64,000 nucleotides of DNA from Chionis minor. Taxonomy: Eukaryota > Chordata > Aves > Charadriiformes > Chionididae. The position numbers and the translations under genes are program-made. The notes beneath the pieces were generated by a model. It saw only the letters and a list, made by a program, of their open reading frames with translations. It searched no databases and was not told the DNA's origin. The stretch spans positions 124,398 through 188,397 of the forward strand of contig VZSF01010126.1 in the NCBI GenBank assembly GCA_013398295.1, read 5' to 3'. Below are positions 1 to 34,659 of this stretch, piece by piece; positions within the stretch are counted from its first letter, which is position 1; every line of letters begins with the position of its first letter.

Positions 1-168
1 ATACTTCAAATATCCTATGTGGCTAGCTATTTAGCTTGTGCCTCATGTACTCAACACTACTTAATCCTACTTTTAAGAGGAAATTCTCTTTCCTGTGTAT
101 GCTATACATTACTGATTAATGTTTGGAGAGATCGTTATTTCCAAATAATTAAGCAATGCTGTAGCTTA

Positions 169-22486
<22,318 letters not shown>

Positions 22487-23697
22487 CTATAGAAACAGTA
22501 ATACTGAATAAAGAGTCATTGTCCTCTACATGTTTTATAACATTTTATAGTAATATATGATTATAAAGCACTTGTTTAATACTGCTTAAAAAAATGTGGT
22601 GGATTGGCTTATTCATTTAGTAAAAACAGCCATAGTATATAAAAATTAAGCTACAGATATATTGTAGCTCTAAGCAAGGCATCTCTGCTGCTTAGTCATC
22701 TGATTATCTCTCCTTTTAAAGCCGTGCATGCTTTCTGGAAAAGAGCACAATCTGCTTTATGCCCAAATGTATTACATCTGCAGCACAACACAGAAGTCAT
22801 TACTGCAATGACAACAAAAGAGAAAACCCTTCTATTTACAGACCAGAAAAACATACCTAGTCCTGACAAGTGTGTTCCCTCAACTGGAAATTTCCCATTT
22901 CTTTCTTTCAACTGAAACAAATGCCACAGGAAAATGACACATGGAAAAGATAAAAAAGTAAAAATGTTCTTGCACCACATATATATATATACACATATAC
23001 CTATATTTATGTATTTTGTCTTAGCCTTGATAACCATACACTACAAAATGCTATGGAGGATCCATCATATTTCTACAAGTTTAGTATGGTTTGAGGTTAT
23101 CTTACCCAAGTGCGAAGAAAGCACGTCACGTCCTTTGCCCTGTACGTTCTAGAGTTCCAAAGGGAAGTGTTGTGCTAAGCTACCCACTTCGTTATGTCCC
23201 TGGTCACCAGACAGAGCCCAGCAGAAAGAGAATATTTGCATCGCACTCATCACACCCACTTGTTCTATCTAATGATCCCTACTTGAAACCAGAAAGCAAC
23301 AAATACCTAGTAGGAACAGTCTGAAGAGGAAAAGGTGGACTTTCCTAGGCATTACTTCACCACAGATATCTGGCTACCCTCCCTGTGGACAGGATGCCTA
23401 CTTACATCTTTCACCAACTCCCCTTTGGACAGACCAGTGAATGTTAGTGCCACTGGCGAGTCAGTTTAAAGGCAATCTTGCCATGGCACATGACATCTGA
23501 AAGAGATATGAGCTTGGGGTAGGTAAAGGAGGATTTGGGGCTGAAGTCTTTCCATTAAAATGTCTGCTCTCGTGTGGAGGAAAGGAGTGCCTACCTCACG
23601 TTAGGAGATTTTTCAGGTGTTATGTGGTAGGTACTTGCCCTGCCTGACTCTAGGAATAATTAGCACAAAGTTAGGAGTTAGTTCAATATATTATATT

Positions 23698-23731
23698 AAT
23701 CATATCATATCATATCATATCATATCATATT
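23698..23731. repeat. (TCATA)n microsatellite
   Basis: About six to seven tandem units of atcat/catat, directly upstream of the CR1 copy at 23762. Confidence 0.95.
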
Positions 23732-23761
23732 TATTATATATTTTTTCTCTATATAAAGAGA

Positions 23762-24127
23762 GAAAAGGAGGCTCAGGGGAGACCTTATGGCTCTCTACAA
23801 CTACCTGAAAGGAGGTTGTAGAGAGGTGGGGCTCATCTCTTCTCCCAAGTAACAAGCGATAAGACAAGAGGAAATGGCCTCAAGTAGTACCAGGGGTGCA
23901 GAGGTTTAGACCCGGTATTAGGAAAAAATTCTTCACCGAAAGGGTTGTCAAGCACTGGAACAGGCTGCCCAGGGAAGTGGTGGAATCGCCATCCCTGGAG
24001 GTATTTATAAGACAGTAGATGTAGTGCTGCAGGACATGGTTTAGTGGTGGCTTTGGCAGTGTTAGGTTGATGGTTGGACTTGATGATCTTAAAGGTCCCT
24101 TCCAACCTAAAAGATTCTATGATTCTA
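23762..24127 (+). mobile_element. CR1 LINE 3' end, plus strand
   Basis: Contains ggctcaggggagacctta, then ctacctgaaaggaggttgta, caggctgcccagggaagtgg and the terminus ttccaacctaaaagattcta tgattct. These are the last 366 bp of a CR1 with the usual ATTCTATG 3' repeat. It lies 1.3 kb upstream of the BMX start-codon exon and is antisense to BMX. Confidence 0.95.
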
Positions 24128-25849
24128 AATATATCAAATACAAATTACAAAATAAATAGTAAACTCCTACAAGATCTATTAAACATTTATTTTAGAAATT
24201 GAAAATATTTATTATAGTTAATTTTTTTTTTCTTGATATGGGAAAAAACACAGTCTTTCCAAAATAATTAGCTGAAAACAATATTCTCTTAAATTTAGGA
24301 ACTCACTGTCTAAATATGTCCTTGCACAGTAAATGACATAAGGGATCACCTTGTGATCTAACAGCATGCCTTCTGCCTTGTTGTCTGTGGACTTGTAGCA
24401 AGCACAGGACCTAGTTCTAAGGGTGCACTAGAAGGTGAAATGTATAGGTTAAGAGAAACACTTATAATACTTGAAAAAGCCTATAAAAATTGTTACATTC
24501 CTTAGTTTCTCTGAGGCAGAATACTGTGTATTCAGCCTTTGAGGAAGCAGCTGCTTGCACTGCAGCATATATAAGGCACTTCATTATTGGAGTGCTTTGG
24601 CTCAAATTTTAAAAAAACGCTTTCCAGATTTTGACTTCTCATTACCATTTGAGATAGAAAGCAATTTCAAACTCTAAAAAAAATATCTTGAGAGTGAAAC
24701 TACTTCCTGTCCAGATCCACTACACAATGCTCTTCTTTTTCCACTTGTGGTAAAGAAATGACAACAGCTGGAATTATGCCAAATGAAATACTCAACTTTT
24801 TTGTTCAGGTGGCTTTTGCTTTTTTAACAACTTTAACAGTGAAAAGCACTGCTTTTTCATTGCCCGGGCTGCCCTTCCCCTGTGAGCACACTCTTTTGTG
24901 CCGAATCGGAACGTGCTTGCAGTAACCACTCAGTCGTGCTGAAGGGATGACCCTTTGGTGCAGAAAGAGCAGACCAGAGAGTGGCCTGTGCTGTGTAGGA
25001 CTTTCTGCCTACCCAGAGAATTGCAAGTCAGGGTACCCTCCCTCTTTGCTGGATGGAGCTCAAAGCCCCCAACTGTGAAATCTCATTTCTCCCTGGAAGA
25101 AAATAAAAAACCATGTGGAATTAGCTGTAAACATTTTTTCCGTATGATTTGAAGAGACATGAAGCATCCAGGGATCTTTGATTCCTTTTTCATGCTTGGA
25201 ATTTGTGCCTTGTGTGCCTAACAGTTGTGTTTGTACTGAGGATATTTGCATTTTCTTTGCTTTCCAGAACGCAGTGACAAATATAAAAGGTTTGTTCCCC
25301 CAACACATCTTTAAAGTGTTAGAAACTACCCTGTCTTTCAGAAATAGAGCTGTTGTGAGACAGCTTGTCATAGCCGCATTCAGCAAGGAATGAGCAAAAG
25401 GGGCTGGGACATCCTGGAGGCAAGAGGCACTTTCTCTTGCATCAGCTGCTTTTTCTGTTTCCTTCTCGGGAAAAGTGGTTTGGATGTGATGGTCACTGAG
25501 AAACATCTTCTAATGGCAGGCTGTAATGCAGCCTGCAACCTGCAGGGTACTCCGGCTCCTTCCCTCCTGGTAACCTTCACCTTCAGAAGAGTGAGCAGCT
25601 GGAAAGTAAGAGGGAAAGGGACAGCAGATGTGACAGCACAAGCTTTGGAGAAGAACCTGTCTAAGCTACTGTGGCTGGGGAAACAGGAACGTTGGAAGCA
25701 TGGCTCCTGGCTCAGAAATGCTGGCAAGGTAGAGTTCCTGACTCCCAACCCAGCAGAAACATGTCCCTCCCCTGCATGAAAGAAGTAAACTTGTTGGAGA
25801 GTTCTTGCTGCTATGGCTTGGCTCCGTAACCTCAACAACATGACCCAGC

Positions 25850-26525
25850 AGGGGTAAGCTGGGGGTGGTGGGGCTGGATGTAGAGGGACCAGGACGAGAT
25901 GATGGGGTATGGGGTTGGCCAGAGGAGAGGTGGGATAGTGGCGGGCCTGGTGGGGAAGGCAGGACAGCAGGGAGCAGGGTAGGGTTGGGGAGATGGGAGG
26001 GAAGAACAGGTAGCTGTAGAGGCAACTGCCTGCAGCAGGCAGGGTCTTGTGCAGCCCTAAGCAGAGGCTTGGGCAGCTGGTAGGGAAAGTGCCATGGTCC
26101 TGAGCAGTAGGTAAGGCAGTTGGCAGGGTACTGTGTGGCTACTGGGGTAGAAAATAGGGTCTGGAGCACCTGGTGTGGTGGCAGACAGGGGCTTGGTGAG
26201 GGTGCAAGCAGAGCCATGGTAGAGTGTCAAGCAGGGGAGGGTGGCCCAGCAGCTGGCTGGGGACAGCAGGCAGGGGTCTGGCCAGCTGGTGGAGGTGGTA
26301 GGGTGGTGAGGCAGCAGGCATGGTCCTGGGCAGCTGGTGGGATGAGTGGTTAGATGGCAAAGCAGGGCCAGCTAGAGGTGCAGCAGGCAGAGGTTGCGTT
26401 CTACGGCCATGTCTAAGGATGTAGGTGCTTGGTGGGGAAAGTAACAGGGTTATGGGCTGGGCAACTAGTAGGGCAGCAAATGGGGTCGAAGTAGGCAGGA
26501 GAGGTGTCAGGCAATGGCCTCAGGG
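25850..26525 (+). repeat. Degenerate G-rich minisatellite
   Basis: Loose tandem repetition of a unit of about 40 bp resembling gcagcaggcagggtcttggg followed by cagctggtaggg. Variants recur near 26030, 26070, 26270, 26310, 26335 and 26380. The plus strand is strongly G-biased with many GGG runs. It produces long spurious open frames on both strands (for example 183 codons on minus at 25666-26217), which are not genes. Confidence 0.8.
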
Positions 26526-27924
26526 TGGTGGGCACATGTCCATCAGGGTAAACTGTTGCAGAACTAGATTACCCCCATTCTGCTGCAAGGACCATCCTTG
26601 AGAGAATCCATCATCTCCCTCCACCCCTGCCCCAGGGACATGACTATTGGGACATGCCAGCAGGCTTTGTTGGCATTCATGGTACAAAAGATGGCCAACC
26701 ACCACATAATTTCATAGAAATACTGAACCTTCTACAGCGTTGTCTCCTGCAGGTTCAGAGGGAACCCTTTCTTTCATTTTGGGTTAACTGTTGCAGCTCA
26801 GTAAACTGTTCATTCATAGCTCTGAAATAACACAGGATTTGGAATAATACCAATTTTCTTTCTTCTTCCAAATAAAGCAAGTGTAGAGGGTGAGAGATAT
26901 TAATTCTAAAATTTCCAAGGTGTGGGTAAACATGCAAAACCAATTATCTCTAGTTACTTACAACCAATATTAGTCTTACTAGTGAACCATAAAATTTTTA
27001 ACTTTGAATGTTTTCATAAACTGACCTTTTTGCAATCCACCACACTCAAAATACATTTTAGTTAATCAAACCAGTTGCAAAGAACTACCTTGCTCTTTAC
27101 AGTCTATGATTAAGGTGACTCTAACACAAACGGTCAATAAAAAGTTGAAACAAGATAAGCAATTTATTTTAATATGATGAAAGTGTAAACATAAAAAATC
27201 CAAACGCATTTCCATTAAATCATAGTATTTAAATATACATATTTATGATGCGTCGTCTTGGTATTCATTTTAGCAAGTCATATTTAGGCTAAGGGATGTA
27301 ACTGTTTCCTGATCCTGGTATAACGGAAACCAGCGAAGGAGAAAACTCAAATACACATGGAAAATAGTCTTAATAGCCTTAAGCTTTTCTGTCTTCTAAT
27401 TTTAAAACTTAGTTTAAAATGGTGGTTTAAGTTATCCTGCATTTCACTGCTTTTCAGTGAAAATGATCTGTTTGATATTGTGTATTTTTCCTCACATTAC
27501 AAGACATCTGAAATCTTTGCAATATTTCAGTTACTGTTTTGCATGTTGTGGCAGTCTAATTCACTACACACAACAAACTTATCTTTTCCTCCCAGAAGCT
27601 CTGTTGTTCCCTCAATCTTTTTCCTGTGCAATTTAAGCTTACTGAGGGTCAGAACTTTCTGTATGCAGGATAGAAAATCAAAACTAGTTTTGGGGGGCAT
27701 GCCACAATAATTCATTGTTTATCAAGGGGATATTAATGGGGTCTAGCCTCAAGTCCCTTAAAAAGAGTGTTTAAACATGCGTTTCATTTACTGTGGTTTA
27801 GGATTAGTCATTTGTTTATAAAGTACGAGCTGAATTCTATCTGAAATGGGATATTATTCCATGGGCTGACAAACTGCATTCTTACTTGTTCATGTGGCGA
27901 TGCAGTTGCCCATAGCTGGAGCTA

Positions 27925-28000
27925 TGCTCTGAGGAGGAGGTTGAATTCAATGACCCACTGAAGGTCGCTTCCAAACTGGACTATTCTACATCTGCGTTTG
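27925..28000 (+). mobile_element. Degraded CR1 3' remnant
   Basis: gaggaggttgaattcaatga, then gaaggtcgcttccaaactgg and actattctac resemble the CR1 3' terminus (gacctccagaggtcccttcc). It is short and diverged. Confidence 0.55.
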
Positions 28001-28639
28001 ATTGTTAGCTAACATTACGCAAACAGTACATCTTGCAGGAATAGGTGAAAACTTACTTTCTTGTTTGAAGGTCTCATCAGCCCTACACGCGGTGGCACAA
28101 AGCTCAGACCTGCCCTACAGACCTTTAGTAGGCAGGGCCGTGCCCCTTAAAGGAAGTTGGCTAGTAATTTCGTATTGTATGAGTGACTCTGCTTTTGTGA
28201 CCTGAGATTACTCTGAAAGCAGTACAGACTTAGTATAAATAAAATGCACAGTCTCTTACCCTGACTGATGTCAGTCAGCTATCAAATGACCATGAGATTA
28301 AAAACAAACATAATTTTTAAGGCTTTTTTTTTTATCACCTTCAGATCACTTTTATTTTTTTTTACACAAACTTGGAAGATAGTTTTATTGTCAATGAGAA
28401 CTGATTATTTTCACATACACCCTTGATTTCAGTAGCCAAAGATTTAACCAAGCCACAAGATGCCTTGGCATTGTTCTACTCAGGTTTTAAACAAGGTGTT
28501 CACAACAGACCTATATACGCGTGTAGCCACCACGACTGGCTCTGTGCCAAAGAACAAGGTTGAAAAGACACGCCAACAGTCGTAGTATCAAGTAGACTGG
28601 GGACTGTCTGTACAAATTGCAGGTAAATGTATAAAACAA

Positions 28640-30035
28640 AGTCTGTGGGATCTGCTGGGATGTATTTGAGGGTGCTAAAAGAGTTTGCTGATGTCATTAA
28701 AAAGCCACTCTTGTCATTTTTGAAAAGTCACAGAGATCGGAGGAAGGTCCTGGACAACAGGAAGAGGATAAGTAATATTCCTATCCATGAAAAGACAGAA
28801 CCAGGAAACTGCAGAGCAGTGAGTGCATCCTGGGAGCAGTACGTGACATGTCCTCATGGAAGCTGTTTGCCTGCATGTGAAGGTGGTTGGGACATGCCAT
28901 GTCAGATTTACCAAGAGTAGACAGTGCGTAGGTAACCTCATTGCCTCCTGAGATGGAGCAACTTGCTTACTGGGTGCAGGGAGAGCTGTGGGTATCAAAC
29001 CTTGGTATTTCGCAAGATGTTTGACACAGCCTACCCTGACAGCCTTGTGGACAAACTGGTAAGATATGAACTGGGCAGGTGGGCCACAAATTTGGTAGGA
29101 AACTCGCTAACTAGAGCTGAAAGGGTGATGGTTAACGGCTCAAAGCTGAACTGAGTGAGAGAGTCATACGTGGAGATCACAAGGGTCAATACAGGGTCTG
29201 ATATTATTCATACTGTATGTAGACGTGTGACAGACACATCTCATCACTCTCATGGGTGGTGAGACTGAATGTGCCCTCTCTGAGCTTGTGGACTCAGGAG
29301 GAGAGGTAGGTACACAGGAAGGAAGAACCACCGCACAGAGACATCAAGAGACCTTAGGGCCATCAAGGACTGTAGACTGCTGCTGGTGTGTTGGAATAAA
29401 CCCAAGCAGCCTTACAGCTGGGGAACTGGCGGGTGACAGTTTTGTGGCCAGGGCCCTGGGGCTCCTGGTTGACATTAACAAGCATGAACCAGCAGTGGGT
29501 CCTGGCAGCAAAGAGAGCCTACAGCATGCTGGGCTGTGTCAGCAGGAGTACAGCCAGCAGATCAAAGTATGTTGTTTAGCTGCTCTACACAGCGATTGTT
29601 AGGCAGCACCTGGTATACCATGCCCAGCTGTGGTTTCCACATTTTTAGAGAGACATTGAATAATTGGGAGCCAGCCATCAGGGTGGTTGGCATGTTGAAG
29701 TACTGGATGTACAAAGAAGGACTGGAGGAGTTGGGTTTGCTGAGCCTAGAGAACAGAAGTCTTGAGGGGAACAAGTTACATTCTTCAAATATTAAATTAA
29801 TCAAATATTAAAAGGTATTTCTGGAGGAGGTGGAGGCACTCTTCACAAAGATGCACAACGACAGGGCAAGAGGCAACAGGTAAGTTGCCTCTGGAAATTA
29901 TGCCTGCATATAGGGAAAAAATACTTCACTGTGAGAACAACTCAACATTAAAATAAGTTGCCCAGAGTGACGGTGGAATCTCCTTTGGTGGAAACAGTCG
30001 AGCCTCAGCCTGACATATTCAGGGCCATCCCTTCT
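28640..30035 (+). mobile_element. CR1 LINE, truncated and broken, plus strand
   Basis: Disjointed frames match CR1 ORF2 in order: LRVLKEFADVIKKPLL (from 28666), FDTAYPDSLVDKLVRYELG (about 29020), RVVGMLKYWMYKEGLEELG with LLSLENRSLEG (29680-29770), and the 3' untranslated phrase gttgcccagagtgacggtgg near 29960. Many frameshifts and stops; an older copy than those at 14.8 kb and 23.8 kb. The 5' limit is approximate. Confidence 0.85.
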
Positions 30036-31533
30036 GTCAGGAATTTGGGCAGAAGGCTCTCTGGAGCTCCTTTTCAGCCCGGGGAGCACTCTGTGATTTT
30101 TGAGCCCTCATCAGTCTGTCTTTCTCAGGAAAGCCAGCAGATGGCACAGTACAACAGCAATAAAAGTCCGCAAGCAGCAGTAAGGTGTGTTTGTGATCTT
30201 GGGATAAATACTAAAAAAACATGTTGATTTAGGGAAAAGGCCTTAATAAGGGGGATTCAGCATAGGGTTTTTATAAAAAAAGGTTCTTTTACAGTCGATT
30301 TTAATTTAAGGGTATGTTATGTGTCTGTGTGCTCAAGCCAGGTAACGCTACATTATTGTGGTAGGCCTTCCCGGTTTACGGTTCACTCCGTCGGTTAATG
30401 GTGATCTTCCCCCACTCTCCCTTTCTGGCAGGAAAGGCGTTTGACCTGTTAAGGAACATCTTGTAGGTGCCTTACGGGTAGGCAGTCTCGTGACCTCATG
30501 TACACATATAAGGTTGTTGAGGGAATGAAAGACACTGACCCTCCGACACAGCAGGGACATTGCAGGTTGGTCCCCAGAAAGGTGCATTGCCAGTCACCAG
30601 TGGGACCAGGACATGGGACTCTAAGGAGAAAAGGCATTTGGGATCTTGCTGCTCACCAATTTATCCCATATCTCATTCCTGGTGAGCGTCTGAGGAGCCT
30701 TTGGGAAACACAGAGGCAAGGAGCAGGCTGCACTCTGTACATGATTGTCTTCACGTGAACAGAAACAGTTGTTAGAGATGAGTAGGCTCCGTCTAATTTT
30801 ATTGTTCCTTTATTATGCTGTTGGTGTTACTGTACTCTGATACAAGCCATGAATACATCAAAACAAATGTAACAAGATAAACTATTCCTGTTGATGCAAA
30901 AGACTTCTGGTTAAGTAATATTTGCCTTGGTAAACAGATATGGGTGAGAAAGTGAGTAATTACAACATGCCACGTTCAGGTATATCCGGTGGCACAAGTG
31001 AATGTTGCAGGTGGCAGGCTTTCCCTAGCTCTCGTCAGCTTCTATGCATGAATCGTCTTAATCTCAGGGAGGAGCTCACGGAAATGAGCAGACATGTAAT
31101 ATAAACGGGGGGTTTTTAAAGCTCATGACTGCTTGCACCTGAAGGCTTTGTGATGACTGTCAGTTTAGAAATGTTAGCTGAGTGCTTGGAGTAAAAGTTT
31201 ACTTACCTTTTCAGTATTGAATTTCTTAGTATTGAAACCCTGTTGCTCCCAATTACACAGCAAGGATGCAGCGCCAAACTGAGCGGTTTGAAGGTGCTTA
31301 GTATGATGAAGTAGTAATATATTTGTACAAATGTTTAAGGGGGACAAACTGAGTTTTTAGAAGTGGCATTCGACTGATTAATGGTGGCAGTGGGGTGCAT
31401 TTGATGAAACTTATTTAAAATAAATTCAGAAACAATATTCAAAGGACATAGTTCTAGGCCTGGGAGCCCACCCTTGTAACACAGGCGTCAGAGTATTCCT
31501 TTTGAAGAGTATGAGGAAAAAGAGCACCTTTCC

Positions 31534-31848
31534 TTAAGTCCTTTCTTTGCCAGGTTTGGGAGACGAATTTGAACTGTGATCCTGTCTTTCCTGCGGAGCT
31601 TGTTTTGCCGTAGGCTGCAGGGGGTTCAGGGTGGTTTCTTCTGGTCTTTGAAAATGCTCCTCTGAAATATGTACTGGATTAAGAGCTGAAACCAAAACCT
31701 CTCCAAAGAATTTGTTAATTGCCATCACAGTGTCAGTCTCTTTCTCTGCGGCCAGTAGTTGTCTGAGTACTGGAACTGGTAGAAAAGGATGAATGTAATG
31801 GGTCTCCACCTCTGCTCCGAGCAGGAGACGAAGCTTGAGTTCAAACTT
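31534..31848 (-). other. Unassigned open frame, possible terminal exon
   Basis: From a possible acceptor near 31847 a frame of about 104 codons runs to a stop at 31534. It reads LKLRLLLGAEVE, VLRQLLAAEKETDTVMAINK and FFGEVLVSALNP, then a polar tail ending SSPKPGKERT. The first half looks like an amphipathic helix. AATAAA signals occur on minus near 30800. I do not recognise the family, and no partner exon or start codon context was found. Open frames of this length also arise by chance here. Confidence 0.2.
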
Positions 31849-34631
31849 TTACTCACAGAGAAGAAAAGTGAACTGCACTTCTCTGCAAAGGTGCCAAGAC
31901 TGGTATGGAGGACATTAGAGGGATTTGTGGGCTGTTTCTCTGCCCTTATGAGTTTAGCCTTGTATATTACAAAAAAAAAAGGCCCACAATGACTAGCTTA
32001 AACAGATTGTTTCTGGGATTTTTTTAAATGTTATTTTTGCCAAAATTGCTATTTTTCAAGTTTTGCATTAACACAAATGGATTTTTGTTTTGATTTAGCC
32101 ACAAGACCAGGGATCTTGAGTCTTGGAAACACTGTAACAGCATTAATGTGGTGCTTCTCAGCAAGGCTAATGAGCCCACAAACAGTGTGGTTCTGATGTA
32201 ATTGCCTTGCTCCTTGCTTTGCAGCTCATTTATTGTGTGATAGTTTGGGGATCTCTGTGCCATACTCCACTGCACAGTGTAAGGGTGCCCTCAGTCATCT
32301 TAATGTCTTCCTCATGTCTCACTCATGCTTTGAAAAAAAATTACTGCCTCTGTTCCTCTTAATGTTTAGCACTTACTGAATTTAGCAGACGAGGTGGGGC
32401 TTCAAAATTGAGTCAGTTAAATGAGTCGGTGGAAATTTACAGCAGCAGAGGTTGTCTAGTGGCCAGAAATGAAGGCCAAGCAGAGAAGGACAGAACATTT
32501 CAATCCAGCTTCATCAGGCGGGTAGAGTCTGTCAGGTCACTTACAGCCATGTGCTGAAGTAGGGAGCTCTTTGCCCTGGGAGTGTTGGAATTTCGGGAGG
32601 TTTGTTTGTCGTCAGCCTGATAATGCCAGAGCTCTGACATCGGGATCCAGCCATAGCAAAGGGTCATGCAGAATAACATATGGTTATTTTCAATCTAAAT
32701 TCCCTCTAATGTAAAAATAATGCCATTGAATAAGGCCCAGAGTGAGGATGGAAAACGAGGAGGAGTGGAAACAGGATGCGTCCTCAGAAATGTGATGCCA
32801 TGCACAGGAAACGCACTCACTGTGGATACATAGCCTCATCCTGTGGTGTGTTTATCCTTACACCCTCGTGTAAGGATGGCAGTGCATGGGCGCAACTGCA
32901 GTGCTTTCTAGAGAAAGAGGAAAACTTGTTCTGTCCTTTCATTTGCCCCTGCTTTTTTTGATCTTTAAAATGTGTGAAATGACAAAATAATTTAAAGGGC
33001 TTGCTTGTGCTCCCTGTTTACTGAATTGAACCCATGGATCTGAGTTGAGTGTGGTCAGGATACTGGTGTCATCTCTATAAACGAGGGAATGCTGACTTCT
33101 AAGTAAAAATGCCTGAAGAGCTCAGGGTTGGGCTTGGGGTTCCTCAGTGCTAAGCAGTATATATCCATAGATGTAGGCAAACAGAGCTCTTACTCCTGAA
33201 ACCACAAGCAAGGAACTCCTTTATTGCTCTGCAAAATGCACTGTCTTGTTCTTGGAGTGGTACTGCTGGTTTTCTTGTATTCCTTTATGAAACACCATTT
33301 GAAGAGTTTAAAAGCTTAGATTTCACTTCATGTTTTTCCAGACTTTCTGTGCATGTTACCAATCAAATTTTATCATTCTTGTTGGCTCTCTCTGGACTAC
33401 ATCAATGTCCTTTCTCTAGGAGGCTGCCAAATATTTCACAGATGATTATAAATGTTTTAAAGGAACTAGGTTTAATTCTGCTTTCTTGTTTATTCATAGC
33501 CATTTGTTGGTGTTGATGGTTTCATGAGTCTACCTCACACCCAGGCCCTCACTATGTGTTTGTGTAATATATGGGGTTCAATTTTCATGACCAGCGCAGC
33601 AAATTTAGGAAGCAATTCTGCAGTTAGGCTCAAACTCTAAATGGGGTTCATTAGGTACAAACCCATATAAAGCTTGAGACAAGAAAATATGCTGAATCTC
33701 AGGCAAATGAAAACTACATAGTGCTGCACATTGTTGTTGATGAGGTTTAACAGAAAGTGCAACATCCCACTATCTGGCTTATTTGAGCTTGAATTGTGTT
33801 TGTGAGTTGAGATGAAATTGCATAATGGCTTTGTCAAACCAAAATGTTTGCATTTGTAAACTCATTCTCTGAAAGGACTCCTGGCATATTCTGTGTTGCA
33901 GATGTTCCAACCAAAATGCTGAAATACATCGAGTTAGTGCTTAAGATAATAACTACCTTTATGACCTATTCTGAATCAAATTTGAGCCTTGATGACTCAG
34001 AGCAGTGAAACTGTGAGCAGATATACTGAGCAAGGGGCCAATCACTAATGTATCAGGCCATGCATTCTTCGTATCTGAGAGAACCTGTGTTATTCAGATA
34101 CGTCTGCTTTATGTGAAGGGCTGCAGTGAGGCTAAAAGTTAAATCTCAAGATTCAGAAGGTAATATCAAGAAAAAAACTAGAAAGAGTTGCTTCGGTGTA
34201 TTTTTAACTAGCATAAACTGTAGTGGACCTTTGTGATCTGTTCTTGTCCTAAGAATAACTTATTGATGAGTGTTCAAATTGCACTTCTTACAGAACAAAA
34301 ATGCTAGATGTCTGATACCTCTGTATCTGAAGTTTACTGATTTCACCTAAAAGGAAATTTTTCACTTAGGAGATGAAAACAAGAATCTATGGAGAGAGAA
34401 GCCTTTGTTATTGAGTGATCTAAATAATTCCTGATGCATACGACTCCTGAGAACACATATAGCGTTGGAGGGAGGGAATAGCCTTGGTTGTAGGACTTTG
34501 ATAATCCTTCCTACAATCTGAAAAGTTTCATATTTTTCAGGAATTGGTAGTTTCAAATGGGTTTTAAATGCTTTCTTTGTGTATCAGGCTTCCAATTGAA
34601 GTCAGGGGACCTCAAGGAAGATGCGAGTACT

Positions 34632-34659
34632 CTCACATCTCCCCTAGGGGAGATGTGAG
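34632..34659. repeat. Perfect 28-bp palindrome
   Basis: ctcacatctcccct followed without spacer by its exact reverse complement aggggagatgtgag. Symmetry ends sharply outside these bases. Confidence 0.97.

Larger units (their letters stand above)
26526..34631. other. Non-coding stretch with CR1 remnants
   Basis: Contains CR1 pieces at 27925-28000 and 28640-30035 and the unassigned open frame at 31534-31848. The rest shows no exon, RNA gene or repeat I can support. The PIR first coding exon (SREQSEGVGARVRRSIGRPE in human) was looked for and not found. Confidence 0.6.

Noticed and set aside
25060..26360. Several long open frames on both strands (up to 183 codons)
   Set aside because: They sit in or next to the G-rich minisatellite, are low in complexity (Pro/Leu/Ser or Gly/Trp rich), overlap each other and show no domain or splice context.
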